Origin: JASHVB01 sp035535035 | Lineage (GTDB): Bacteria; Pseudomonadota; Alphaproteobacteria; Acetobacterales; Acetobacteraceae | Length of the DNA: 39,347 nucleotides | Direction: 5' to 3' | Assembly: GCA_035535035.1 (NCBI GenBank) | Contig: DATLQW010000167.1 | Location: forward strand, 1 to 39,347 | Shown here: positions 16,079 to 24,904 of the stretch, one piece after another | Layout: each line of letters opens with the position of its first letter | Position numbering within the stretch: the first letter of the stretch is position 1 | Notes under the pieces: model-generated | Database searches by the model: none | The model's input: only the letters and a program-made list of their open reading frames with translations | Told to the model about the DNA's origin: nothing | Position numbers and translations under genes: made by a program

Positions 16079-16639
16079 TCAGCCGGCGCCGCGCGCCGAC
16101 AGCGCCGCGGCGATGGCGCCATCCAGCCGCGCTTGCTCCGGCGGCGCGCCGGTGAGGCGGGAGATCACGGTGGCGGCGGTCTCGGTGGCGACCTGGCGCA
16201 ACGCGCCCATCGCCGATGCCCGCGCCGCGGCGATGCGCGATTCGGCCTCCGCGAGTTGCCTCTCCAGTCGCTCGTTCAGCGTCGCGGATTGTTTGGCGGC
16301 GGCCGTTTTCGCCTCGTCAAGGGCAGCGTTGATCGCGGCCTGCGCCTCGGCGCGAGCCTTGGAGGTGGCCTCGGCCACCTCCAAGGCTGCCTGGTCCGAC
16401 TTCGTCTTGGCCTGCTGCGCGTTCTCCAGGTCGTGGGCGATGTGGTTCGCGCGTTCCTCCAGCACCGTCGCCACCCGCGGCAGCGCGAAACGCGACGCCA
16501 GGATGTAGAGCACGATGAAGATGATCGCGCCCCACACCACCTGGCTGGTGGTCAGCGGGGAGGCGAAGTCGAGCTGCGGCATGCCCTTCGCCATTGCGGC
16601 GGTCGGCAGCAGCAACAGCGCGGCGAGCAGCAGCCGCAT
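16079..16639 (-). CDS. atpF': ATP synthase F0 subunit b'
   Basis: The 186-residue protein begins with a hydrophobic export-like stretch (MRLLLAALLLLPTAAMAKG), then has a membrane segment (VVWGAIIFIVLYILASRF, about 33-50) and a long coiled coil (RANHIAHDLENAQQAKTKSD ...). This is the b' (b2) subunit that forms the peripheral stalk as a heterodimer with b in photosynthetic and many alpha-type bacteria. The start at 16639 is chosen to begin at this leader; the frame is open further upstream through atpE. It ends 17 bases before atpF. Confidence 0.92.
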   Translation of the reverse strand: MRLLLAALLLLPTAAMAKGMPQLDFASPLTTSQVVWGAIIFIVLYILASRFALPRVATVLEERANHIAHDLENAQQAKTKSDQAALEVAEATSKARAEAQAAINAALDEAKTAAAKQSATLNERLERQLAEAESRIAAARASAMGALRQVATETAATVISRLTGAPPEQARLDGAIAAALSARGAG

Positions 16640-16644
16640 GGCGA

Positions 16645-16869
16645 TCAGACGAACAGGATGATGAACGCGATGACCAGCGCGTACAGCGCCACGGCCTCGG
16701 TCAGCGCGAAACCCAGGATGGCGAGGCCGAACACGCGGTCGCGGGCGGCGGGATTGCGCGCCACGCTGGTGACCAGCGCGGCGAAGATGTAGCCGATGCC
16801 GACGCCCACGCCGGACAGCGCGATCACGGCGAGGCCGGCACCAATTTCCTTGGCGGAAGCGAGATCCAT
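16645..16869 (-). CDS. atpE: ATP synthase F0 subunit c
   Basis: This 74-residue hairpin protein forms the proton-driven rotor ring. Two hydrophobic helices flank a polar loop with R38-N39-P40 (the usual RQP loop in RNP form), and E58 in the second helix (GFALTEAVALY) is the proton-carrying carboxylate. A Gly-rich packing motif (GVGVGIGY) is in the first helix. The ATG at 16869 is followed five bases after its stop by the b' start. The Glu and the lack of extra polar ligands suggest proton rather than sodium coupling (inference). Confidence 0.95.
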   Translation of the reverse strand: MDLASAKEIGAGLAVIALSGVGVGIGYIFAALVTSVARNPAARDRVFGLAILGFALTEAVALYALVIAFIILFV

Positions 16870-16943
16870 CGGTCGGGTTCCTTTCGTTGCGTTCGGTGTG
16901 CCGGGGCGATCCGTGCCGCCGGCACCGACAGGGTTGACGTGGC

Positions 16944-17699
16944 TTAGTGCAGATGCACCGCGTCGTGCAGGTAGATGCAGGTGAGGATGGCGAACACATA
17001 GGCCTGCAGCGTCGCGACCAGGATCTCGAAGCCGATCAGCGCGACGTTCACCGCGAGCGAGAGTCCGGCCGGGACCCAGAAGATGGCGCCGGCGGTGCCC
17101 AGCATGATGACGAAGGCGCCGAACACCTCCAGCATCACGTGGCCGGCCATCATGTTGGCGAACAGCCGCACCGACAGCGAGATGATGCGCGAGAGGTAAG
17201 ACAGCATCTCGATCGGCACCAGCAGCGGCAGCAGCGGCTTGGGCACGCCCTGCGGCACGAAATAGCTGAACCAGTGGAGACCGTGGATGCGCAGGCCGAC
17301 GAAGGTGCTCATGCCGAACACCACCAGGGTCAGCGCGAGCGTCACGACGATATGGCTGGTGAAGGTGAAGTCGTATGGCCAGACGCCGAGCAGATTGCCG
17401 AACAGGATGAAGAAGAACAGGGTGAAGACGAAGGGGAAGAAGCCACGTCCTTCCGGGCCGATGGTGTCCACGCACATCGAATAGACGAATTCATAGGCCA
17501 TCTCGGCGGCGGATTGCAGGCGGCCCGGCACCATGGCGCGTGGCCGCATGCCGACCCACAGCAGGCCGAGCGTGAGCAGGCCGGCGATGACCATGAACAG
17601 GTTGGACTGGGTGAAATTCACCGAAGCGCCAAGCGGTCCCAGCGCGGTGTGGAGCTGGAACTGGCTCAGCGCGTCGATGCTGGATTTTTGCGCCGCCAC
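16944..17699 (-). CDS. atpB: ATP synthase F0 subunit a
   Basis: The 251-residue protein carries the proton half-channels next to the c ring. It has about five hydrophobic helices, and the essential arginine lies in SLSVRLFANMMAGHVMLEVF in the second half, the hallmark of the family. The N-terminus (MAAQKSSIDALSQFQLH) and the Pro-rich loop VPQGVPKPLLPLLVPIE are typical of alphaproteobacterial versions. It follows atpI by about 80 bases and precedes atpE by about 75 bases. Confidence 0.95.
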   Translation of the reverse strand: MAAQKSSIDALSQFQLHTALGPLGASVNFTQSNLFMVIAGLLTLGLLWVGMRPRAMVPGRLQSAAEMAYEFVYSMCVDTIGPEGRGFFPFVFTLFFFILFGNLLGVWPYDFTFTSHIVVTLALTLVVFGMSTFVGLRIHGLHWFSYFVPQGVPKPLLPLLVPIEMLSYLSRIISLSVRLFANMMAGHVMLEVFGAFVIMLGTAGAIFWVPAGLSLAVNVALIGFEILVATLQAYVFAILTCIYLHDAVHLH

Positions 17700-17780
17700 C
17701 GTCGTCGTGTCCCCTGTCAGCCCGCTGCCGTACTTGTGGTCGAAATATCCGCGGCCGCACTACCCGCGGCTCCCGTAGTC

Positions 17781-18092
17781 CTAGTGGTCCTTTGGCGCGA
17801 AGCTGCGCCAGACATTCAACACTCCCGCCGCGCCGCCGAGCAGTACGAATACCGCGAGGAAGATGGGCCTGGCGCCGAACAGCAGGCTCAGCCCATAGCC
17901 GATGGCAACTGCCACCACCAGGGCGGAAACCAGTTCGATGCCCACCCGCAGGCCAATTCCCCAAGGGGACTGTCCGAGGCCGCCGGGGTCCGTTCCCGGT
18001 GTTCTCGGCGGGGCGTCGAGCCCCTGCCTGCTTCGGGCAGCCTTCAACCGCTCCTCGAAGGAGGGGCCGTCGTCGCCCGGATCGTCGCTCAT
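17781..18092 (-). CDS. atpI: AtpI/AtpZ-family F0F1 assembly protein
   Basis: The 103-residue protein has a charged, Pro-rich N-terminal part (about 1-45), then two membrane segments (IELVSALVVAVAIGYGLSLLFG and IFLAVFVLLGGAAGVLNVW) and ends FAPKDH. This is the form of the alphaproteobacterial AtpI, which sits first in the F0 operon and helps c-ring assembly or magnesium uptake. The start at 18092 (MSDDPGDD) follows AGGAG by about five bases; an ATG at 18107 lies further upstream. Confidence 0.8.
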   Translation of the reverse strand: MSDDPGDDGPSFEERLKAARSRQGLDAPPRTPGTDPGGLGQSPWGIGLRVGIELVSALVVAVAIGYGLSLLFGARPIFLAVFVLLGGAAGVLNVWRSFAPKDH

Positions 18093-18511
18093 ACTCGCTC
18101 CTGGCAAACGGCTTGCCGGAAGGCCGGCGCTTGCTACAGGCGGGTTAACTGGGTGTCAAGAATGGACGGCGCCAGAATGGACGGAGGCCGAATCGAGGCA
18201 TGGTCGTTTCAGGCGTGCACCAGCGGACAACCGCGGTCACCCAGCGGCCGGAACGTGCGGGCGGCGTCGATGCCGCATGCCGGCTTGCAGCGGTCGCGCG
18301 GATAGTGGACCTCGGCAGGGCGGCTCCCGGTCCCGCTGGCGGTGGAGATTGCCGCGCGGTTCGGGGCGGACCGCCGATGGCCGCCCCGGGCACGTCCGGG
18401 GTTGGGAGATCCCGGTTATGATCCGGCCGCATCCGGCCACATCTATTGCTGTCGGCCGGCGCGGCGTAACCTGCCGCGCTCATTCGGCACGCCAACAAGG
18501 GAGGAAATGCC
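18093..18511. other. Divergent intergenic region (F0 operon and dioxygenase-like gene)
   Basis: About 420 bases lie between atpI (minus) and the dioxygenase-like gene (plus) and must hold both promoters. A short direct repeat AGAATGGACGG occurs twice near 18159-18183, just ahead of atpI. No credible gene is seen. Confidence 0.4.
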
Positions 18512-19597
18512 ATGCGGTCGTGGATCCACATCGCGCGTGGACGGTACGTCCGGCAGGCGCGGGTCGGCCTCGGGGACCTGCGGGAGGAGCATATCAGCCG
18601 GCAGGGCTTCTTCGGCCCGGTTGCCATGATCTATCGCGAGCAAGGCCCGAACGAGGTGGTGCGGATCGAAGGCACGCTGCTTCCGCGCCGCGTCGTCGAT
18701 ACCGCGCGGGTGGAGCCGTCGGACCAAGCCGATCCGCGCGGCGTGCCGGAGGTGCTGCTGTCCAATGCCGATGTCAGCGTGGCGATCAGCCGGCGGCGGG
18801 CGGCGATGCCGTTCGCCTACCGCAACACCGACGCCGACCTGCTGTATTTCGTGCACCGCGGCGCCGGCGCGTTCGCCACCGAGTTCGGCCGGCTGCCCTA
18901 TGAGCCCGGCGACTACGTGCTGATGCCGAAGGGCATCACGTTCAGCCTGATGCCCGATGCGGGCGACAGCCATCTGCTGGTGATCGAATCGCCCGCGCCG
19001 CTGACATTGACGGAGCATCAGCAGGTGGGGCGGCACATGCCGATCGATCCCACGATGCTGACCGTGCCGGAACTGTGCGACTACGGTTTTCCCACGCGCG
19101 ACGAGTGGGAGCTGCGGGTGAAGCATGGCGGCGCACACAGTTCCATCTTCTACCGCAACAACCCGCTGGTTTCGGTGGGCTGGAAGGGCGACCTGTTCCC
19201 GTACAAGCTGAACATCCGCGACATCATTCCGATCAGTTCCGACCGTATCCACCTGGCGCCGTCCGCCTGGGCGACGTTCGAGGCGAGCGGATTCATGGTG
19301 GTGACCTTCGTGCCGCAAATGGCGGTGGCGGACCTGAACGCGGAGGAACTGCCGTCGTATCACCGCAACGTGGACTACGACGAGAGCGTATTCGTGCATG
19401 CGGACGCTTCGGGCGGTCGCCGGCCGGGCATGTTGTCGCACACGCCGCAGGGCATCCTGCACGGTGCGGACGAAGCGGCGCGGGCAGCGTTCCAGCAGCG
19501 GCGCATGCCGGGAATGCGGCGGACACTGACCGGGGTGAGCGTGGACTCCGAACGGCCGTTGATCGTCTCGCCGGTGTGCGAGCGGTTGACGGCATAG
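18512..19597 (+). CDS. Homogentisate 1,2-dioxygenase-like protein
   Basis: The 361-residue cupin-type protein resembles homogentisate 1,2-dioxygenase, an iron enzyme that opens the ring of homogentisate in tyrosine breakdown. Family-like stretches are YRNTDADLLYFVHRGAG, YEPGDYVLMPKGITF and NPLVSVGWKGDLFPYKLN. The expected iron ligands could be His in SYHRNVD, Glu in YDESVF and His in ILHGAD. It is shorter than the classical enzyme (about 430-450 residues) and stands alone, without fumarylacetoacetase or maleylacetoacetate isomerase nearby, so another ring-cleavage substrate is possible. GGGAGG lies about ten bases before ATG 18512. It converges on the 8-oxoguanine deaminase gene. Confidence 0.75.
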   Translation: MRSWIHIARGRYVRQARVGLGDLREEHISRQGFFGPVAMIYREQGPNEVVRIEGTLLPRRVVDTARVEPSDQADPRGVPEVLLSNADVSVAISRRRAAMPFAYRNTDADLLYFVHRGAGAFATEFGRLPYEPGDYVLMPKGITFSLMPDAGDSHLLVIESPAPLTLTEHQQVGRHMPIDPTMLTVPELCDYGFPTRDEWELRVKHGGAHSSIFYRNNPLVSVGWKGDLFPYKLNIRDIIPISSDRIHLAPSAWATFEASGFMVVTFVPQMAVADLNAEELPSYHRNVDYDESVFVHADASGGRRPGMLSHTPQGILHGADEAARAAFQQRRMPGMRRTLTGVSVDSERPLIVSPVCERLTA

Positions 19598-19877
19598 TTC
19601 CGACTGGCCGGGACGCCGATTGCCGGGCGGTGAGCCACGCGGCAGCGGTCTCGGTGCCGGGAACGCAATGACATCACCTTGGTGCCGGCGTGTGGACGGC
19701 AATGTCTCGGCCGGTTTGTATGGCACGGTCGTCATGGCCGGCCCCGCGCAGGCTGATGCCGGCGACTCGCGCCTTTGATCTCCACCGCAGGGTCACGGGA
19801 GTGCGCGACAGGTCCGGCGACGATGTATGGCAGGACACGCGGGCAACATGGCGAGTCCCGTCCGGAGACGAAGATTG

Positions 19878-21233
19878 TCATCTGTTACGACGCGCCGCCA
19901 AGGCAAGCGCCTCGGCCGCATGGCGCCGCAGCAGCTCCGGCAGGTCCAGCCCGACGACCGCGCCGTCCTGCACCACCCAGCGTCCGGCCACCATCACCCG
20001 ATCGGCGCGATGCGCTCCGCACAGCACCAGGGCGGCCAGCGGATCGCCGGCGCCGGAAAACCGCGGTTCGTCCAGCTTGAACAGTGCCAGGTCCGCGGCT
20101 GCGCCCGGCGCGATGACGCCCAGCTCCGGCCGGCCGATGCAGGCAGCCGAGCCTGCGGTCGCCCAGCGCAACGCGTCGCGATGGCTCACCCGCGGCACGC
20201 CATAGCGGCCGCGTTGCAACAGGAAGGCGGCGCGTACTTCCTGGATCAGGTTCGACGCGTCGTTTGACGCCGAGCCGTCCACCCCCAGTCCCACGGCCAC
20301 TCCGGCCGCCGTCAAGTCGCAGACACGGCAATGGCCGGAGCCCAGCGCCTGGTTGCTGCACGGGCAATGCGTCACCGCCACGGCGGCGCGCGCCAGGCGC
20401 GCCATCTCGGCGTCGTCGAAATGGATGCCGTGCGCCAGCCAGACCTTGTCGTGCAGCCAGCCGCACGCCTCCAGATAGTCCAGCGGCCGGCAACCATGCA
20501 TCTGCTGGCAGAACGCGGTCTCGTCGGCGGTTTCCGCCAGGTGGGTGTGCAGCCGCACGCCGGTCCGCGCAGCCAGCGCGGCGGTGGCACGCATCAGCGA
20601 GGTGGTGACGCTGAACGGCGAGCAGGGCGCCAGCGCGACCTGCACCATCGCGTGCGGCGACGCGTCATGGTAGCGGGCGATCAGCCGCTCGCTGTCGGCG
20701 AGGATGGTGTCCTCGTCCTGCACCACAGCATCGGGCGGCAGGCCGCCGTCGCGCTGCGAACGGTTCATCGAACCCCTGGTCGCCACGAATCGCATGCCGA
20801 GGCGCCGCGCTGCCTCGATCTCGATATCGATCGCCGCTTCGAGGCCGGGCGGAAAGACGTAGTGGTGGTCGGTGGCGGTGGTGCAGCCGGACAGCAGCAG
20901 CTCGGTCAGCGCCACGGTCGCGGCGGCGTCCAGCGCCTCGGGAGTCAGCCGTGCCCAGACCGGATACAGCGCGCTCAGCCAGCCGAACAGTTCGCGGTCG
21001 AGCGCAGCCGGAAGGGCGCGGGTCAACGTCTGGTAGAAATGGTGGTGCGTGTTGATCAGCCCGGGCAGCACGACATGCGCGCCGGCGTGGAACACCGCGA
21101 CATCCTGCAATGCGGGTTCGCCGCCGGCCGGCACCGGCGCGACGATGCGGCCGTTCTGCACCACCACGCCCCGCTCGGCGCCTTCGGCGAGGATGGCGAG
21201 CGGATCCTTCAGCCAGAGCGGCCGTGCCGGCAT
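19878..21233 (-). CDS. 8-oxoguanine deaminase (amidohydrolase)
   Basis: The 451-residue zinc amidohydrolase has the metal-binding start LPGLINTHHHFYQTLTRALP (about residues 56-75), then LHTHLAET near 240, LAHGIHFDD near 280 and VGLGVDGSASNDASNL near 328. This combination of motifs, especially TTATDHHYVFP and the VDGSASND end, is typical of bacterial 8-oxoguanine deaminases, which convert 8-oxoguanine to urate. It is the last gene of the BMP-type transporter operon, so salvage of oxidised or other guanines as nitrogen source is likely. A general guanine-type specificity cannot be excluded. It begins nine bases after the permease stop. Confidence 0.85.
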   Translation of the reverse strand: MPARPLWLKDPLAILAEGAERGVVVQNGRIVAPVPAGGEPALQDVAVFHAGAHVVLPGLINTHHHFYQTLTRALPAALDRELFGWLSALYPVWARLTPEALDAAATVALTELLLSGCTTATDHHYVFPPGLEAAIDIEIEAARRLGMRFVATRGSMNRSQRDGGLPPDAVVQDEDTILADSERLIARYHDASPHAMVQVALAPCSPFSVTTSLMRATAALAARTGVRLHTHLAETADETAFCQQMHGCRPLDYLEACGWLHDKVWLAHGIHFDDAEMARLARAAVAVTHCPCSNQALGSGHCRVCDLTAAGVAVGLGVDGSASNDASNLIQEVRAAFLLQRGRYGVPRVSHRDALRWATAGSAACIGRPELGVIAPGAAADLALFKLDEPRFSGAGDPLAALVLCGAHRADRVMVAGRWVVQDGAVVGLDLPELLRRHAAEALALAARRNR

Positions 21234-21242
21234 GCGTGGCGG

Positions 21243-22166
21243 TCAGGCCCGGGCCTGAAACGGCCGCCCCAGCATCGCCGGGCGGTGCAGCCGGATGCGC
21301 CGCGCGTCGCGCGAGATGAGCACCAGCACGACCACGGTGCCGATATAAGGCAGCGCCGAGAGGAACGCCGTCGGCACGGGGACGCCCAGCGCCTGCACGT
21401 AGAGCGACAGATACATCAGCGCACCGAAGAACCATGCACCGATCAGCAGCCAGACCGGTCGCCACGCGGAGAACGTGACCAACGCCACCGCCACCCAGCC
21501 GCGGCCCGCCGTCATGTCCTGCGCCCAGAGGGGGGTATAAGCGAGCGACATATAGGCCCCGGCCAGCCCGGCCAGCGCGCCACCGAATGCCACCGCGGCG
21601 TAGCGGATCGGCACCACGGCGTAGCCCAGGGCGTGCGCCGCGTCGTGCGAATCGCCGACCGCGCGCATGATGAGGCCGAGATGCGTCGAACGGATGCACC
21701 AGGCGACCAGCGCCAGGATCGCCAGCGACAGGTACACCAGGATATCGTGCGAAAACACCACCGGCCCCAGCAGGGGAATATCCGACAGCACCGGAATGTG
21801 CAGCTTCGGCAGCGTGGGCGCCGGAATGCCGACATAGCCAGCGCCGACCAGCGCGCTGAAGCCGCGCCCGAAGATCGTCAGCGCCAGGCCGGTCGCGGTC
21901 TGGTTCGCCTGCAAAGTGAGGGACAGCACGGCGAACAGCATCGCCAGCATGATTCCCGCCAGCAACGCGGCAATCACGCCGAGCGAGGTAACCCCGGTAT
22001 CGTGCGCCACGGCGAAACCGGCGATGGCACCGGCAAGCATCATGCCCTCGACGCCGAGATTCAGCACCCCCACGCGCTCCACCACCAGTTCCCCGGTGGC
22101 GGCCAGCAGCAGCGGCGTGGACGCGGCGATGACGCTGACCAGGAAGGGGACGAGGATCGCGTTCAT
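21243..22166 (-). CDS. BMP-type ABC transporter permease (second subunit)
   Basis: This 307-residue membrane protein has about eight hydrophobic segments and the family start GELVVERVGVLNLGVEGMMLAGA, typical of NupQ/YufQ-type permeases of purine nucleoside or base transporters. It sits in the inner membrane with the partner permease. Its start overlaps the stop of the upstream permease by four bases (22163-22166, ATGA), which indicates translational coupling. The family pairs with BMP-type binding proteins and a double-domain ATPase, all present here. Confidence 0.92.
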   Translation of the reverse strand: MNAILVPFLVSVIAASTPLLLAATGELVVERVGVLNLGVEGMMLAGAIAGFAVAHDTGVTSLGVIAALLAGIMLAMLFAVLSLTLQANQTATGLALTIFGRGFSALVGAGYVGIPAPTLPKLHIPVLSDIPLLGPVVFSHDILVYLSLAILALVAWCIRSTHLGLIMRAVGDSHDAAHALGYAVVPIRYAAVAFGGALAGLAGAYMSLAYTPLWAQDMTAGRGWVAVALVTFSAWRPVWLLIGAWFFGALMYLSLYVQALGVPVPTAFLSALPYIGTVVVLVLISRDARRIRLHRPAMLGRPFQARA

Positions 22167-23239
22167 CGGACCGCCTTTGCCGAGGTGGCGCGCCAACTGA
22201 TCCTGTGCAGCAGCAGGAAGTCGCAGCCGAGCAGGTAAAACAGCAGAATGCCCTGGAAGATGCCGGTGACGGCATTGGGCAGGCCGAGATTGATCTGCGC
22301 CGCATCGCCGCCGAGATAGGTCAGGGCCAGCAGCAGCCCGGCCGGAATTGCGCCGAGCGGGTTCAGTCGCCCGAGAAAGGCGACGATGATCGCGGTGAAG
22401 CCATAGCCCGGCGAGAGGTTGGTGGTCAGTTGCCCGAGGGTACCGGTCACCTCCAACAGGCCCGCGAGGCCGGCCAACCCGCCGCTGATCAGCATGGCGA
22501 CCCAGACCAGCTTGTTTTCGCTGAAGCCGGCGAAGCGGGCGGCGCGCGTTGCCTGGCCCAGTACGCGGAACTGGAAGCCGAGCAAGGATTTTTCCAGCAT
22601 GAACCACAGGCCGACAGCGACCAGCGGCGCCAGGGCGATGCCGAGATGGACGTTGCTGTCCGGGATCAGCCGCGGCCCCGAGGCGGAATCGGAGAACTGC
22701 GCGGACTGCGGAAAACCGAATCCCTGTGGGTCACGCCAGGGGCCGACCACCAGATAGAGCAGCAGGTATTGTGTGATGTAGGTCAGCATCAGGCTGGTGA
22801 GGATCTCGTTGGCATTGAAACGGATGCGCAACCAGGCCACCAGGCCGCCGCTCGCCATGCCGCCTGCGGTGCCGACGATCATCATGGCGGGGAACAGCAG
22901 CCACATGGGGGCGCCGGGGAACGCCAGGCCCACGCCGGCGCCGCAAATCGCCCCCAGGACGAACTGGCCGTCGGTGCCGATATTCCAGACATTCGCGCGA
23001 TAGGCCAGTGACAATCCCACGCCCATCATGATCAGCGGCGCCGCTTTCACCACCAGAGCCTCCAGCCCGTCCTGTTGCAGCAGCGGCGTGACCAGGAAGG
23101 TATAGACGGTGCGGCCGGGAGGCCGTCCCATGGCGGCAAAGATCAGGCCGGAGGTCGCGCCGGTCAGCAGCAATGCGAGAATCGGCGAGGCGTAGCGCCA
23201 GAATTTCGATTCGAAACCGCGCGGCTCGATCTTAAGCAT
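22163..23239 (-). CDS. BMP-type ABC transporter permease (first subunit)
   Basis: The 358-residue protein has many membrane segments and the family stretches LTYITQYLLLYLV, YRANVWNIGTDGQFVLGAICGAG and GFSENKLVWVAMLISGGLAGLAGLLEVTGT, typical of NupP/YufP-type permeases of nucleoside/purine ABC importers. ATG 23239 (MLKIEPRGFE) overlaps the end of the ATPase gene by eight bases and is the natural start; the frame runs a little further upstream without conserved sequence. Confidence 0.92.
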   Translation of the reverse strand: MLKIEPRGFESKFWRYASPILALLLTGATSGLIFAAMGRPPGRTVYTFLVTPLLQQDGLEALVVKAAPLIMMGVGLSLAYRANVWNIGTDGQFVLGAICGAGVGLAFPGAPMWLLFPAMMIVGTAGGMASGGLVAWLRIRFNANEILTSLMLTYITQYLLLYLVVGPWRDPQGFGFPQSAQFSDSASGPRLIPDSNVHLGIALAPLVAVGLWFMLEKSLLGFQFRVLGQATRAARFAGFSENKLVWVAMLISGGLAGLAGLLEVTGTLGQLTTNLSPGYGFTAIIVAFLGRLNPLGAIPAGLLLALTYLGGDAAQINLGLPNAVTGIFQGILLFYLLGCDFLLLHRISWRATSAKAVR

Positions 23240-24806
23240 GCACGGCTTGCTCCTGTTCGGCCTTGCGCGTGTCGGCCGGGCTCGGCGACGCGGCGCCACC
23301 CATCAGGCGGCCGATCGATTCGATGGTGGCGTCGCGCGTCGGTACCGGGTCCGAGAGCCGGCCCCCGGCGATCACCGCGATGCGGTCCGCCAGGATGAAG
23401 ATTTCATCCAGGTCCTGGGAGATGATCATCACCGCGGTTCCGGCCTGCGCCAGCGCCATGATCGCTTCGTGAATGGCGAGCGCCGCGCCGGCATCCACGC
23501 CCCAGGTCGGCTGGTTGACGATCAGGACGCTGGGGTCCTGCAACACCTCGCGCCCGACCAGGAATTTCTGCAGGTTGCCGCCGGAGAGCGATCGCGCCTG
23601 CGCGTTCGGTCCGGTGGTTCGCACGTCGAATCGCTGGATGATATCCGCGGCGACCTGGTGCGTGCGCCTGGTGTCGATCACGCCGAAGCGCACCAGGGCG
23701 TGGCGCAGGAAGCCTGACAGGAAGGCGTTCTCGGCCAGCGTCATGGTGGTGACGGCGCCATGGCCGTTGCGTTCCTCCGGCACGAAGCAGCCGCGCATGC
23801 GGCGGCGCTCGCCCGGCCCCATGTGGCCGACCGGGGTGCCGTCGATCAGCACGCTTTCCGGCCGGCCGGCGGGGATTTCGCCCGACAGCGCATCCATCAA
23901 CTCGCTCTGTCCGTTGCCGGCGATGCCGGCGATGCCGAGGATTTCGCCGCCGGCGAGCGACAGCGACACGTCGTGCAGGTCGGTGCCGAAATGGTGCGGC
24001 GAGCGGATGGTCAGGCGATCCAGCACCAGCCGCGGCGCCGCCCTGCCCGCCAGGGACGGGCGCGGGGTGGGTGCGCGCAGATCGGCGGCGATCATGATTT
24101 CCGCCAGTTCCTTCACGGTTTTTTCCGCCGGCGCACATTGCGCAACGTTGCGCCCGAGCCGCATGATGGTGGCGGCGGAACACAGGGCGCGGACCTCTTC
24201 CAGCTTGTGGCTGATATAGAGGATGGAACACCCCTCGGCGGCCAGGCGGCGCAAGGTGACGAAGAGCTTCTGCACCTCGGCGGGCGTCAGCACGGAGGTG
24301 GGTTCGTCCATGATCAGCAGTTTCGGATTCTGCAGCAGGCAGCGCACGATCTCGATGCGCTGGCGCTCGCCGACCGAGAGGTCGTGCACGACTCGATCCG
24401 GATCGAGCGGCAGGCCGTATTCGGTGGAGATTCGGATGATGCGCTCGCGCAGGCCGATCCGTTCCCGGGCGGTGCCAAGGCCGAGGGCGATGTTCTCGCC
24501 GACCGTCAGCGCCTCAAACAACGAAAAGTGCTGGAACACCATGCCTATTCCCAGGCGCTGCGCATGTCCGGGATTCTGGACGGCGACCTTGCGGCCTTCC
24601 CAAACCATCTCGCCTGCGTCGGGCTTCACGACTCCGTAGATCATCTTGACCAGCGTGCTTTTGCCGGCGCCGTTCTCACCGAGCAAGGCGTGGATCTGGT
24701 TGCGCTCGACGGTGAGAGAGACACGGTCGTTGGCCAGGCAGCCCGGGTACTGCTTGGTCATCCCGGTCATTGAGAGCAACGGGCCCGGCGGCACTGGATC
24801 GGTCAT
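23232..24806 (-). CDS. BMP-type ABC transporter ATP-binding protein (two NBDs)
   Basis: This 524-residue ATPase has two fused nucleotide-binding domains, as in the sugar/nucleoside class. The first has Walker A GENGAGKST, signature LSVGERQRIEI and Walker B LLIMDEPTSVLTP. The second has a degenerate P-loop (GIAGNGQSELMDAL), signature LSGGNLQKFLVGRE and Walker B-like VLIVNQPTWGVD, in which the usual DEPT is NQPT, a common change in the family. It powers import through the two permeases downstream. ATG 24806 is chosen; a GTG at 24818 lies four codons upstream. Confidence 0.93.
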   Translation of the reverse strand: MTDPVPPGPLLSMTGMTKQYPGCLANDRVSLTVERNQIHALLGENGAGKSTLVKMIYGVVKPDAGEMVWEGRKVAVQNPGHAQRLGIGMVFQHFSLFEALTVGENIALGLGTARERIGLRERIIRISTEYGLPLDPDRVVHDLSVGERQRIEIVRCLLQNPKLLIMDEPTSVLTPAEVQKLFVTLRRLAAEGCSILYISHKLEEVRALCSAATIMRLGRNVAQCAPAEKTVKELAEIMIAADLRAPTPRPSLAGRAAPRLVLDRLTIRSPHHFGTDLHDVSLSLAGGEILGIAGIAGNGQSELMDALSGEIPAGRPESVLIDGTPVGHMGPGERRRMRGCFVPEERNGHGAVTTMTLAENAFLSGFLRHALVRFGVIDTRRTHQVAADIIQRFDVRTTGPNAQARSLSGGNLQKFLVGREVLQDPSVLIVNQPTWGVDAGAALAIHEAIMALAQAGTAVMIISQDLDEIFILADRIAVIAGGRLSDPVPTRDATIESIGRLMGGAASPSPADTRKAEQEQAVHA

Positions 24807-24904
24807 GACATTGCTCACGGTTGGGGGCGGGCTGCGGCGTGGCGAGAACATTCATCCCCCTCCCTCAAGCGGAAGGGTGACGAATCCGGTTTCCCCCATC
24901 CGGC

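Noticed and set aside
19721..19727. TGGCACG string between the dioxygenase-like and 8-oxoguanine deaminase genes
   Set aside because: The -12 GC is absent and the genes converge here, so no promoter is expected.
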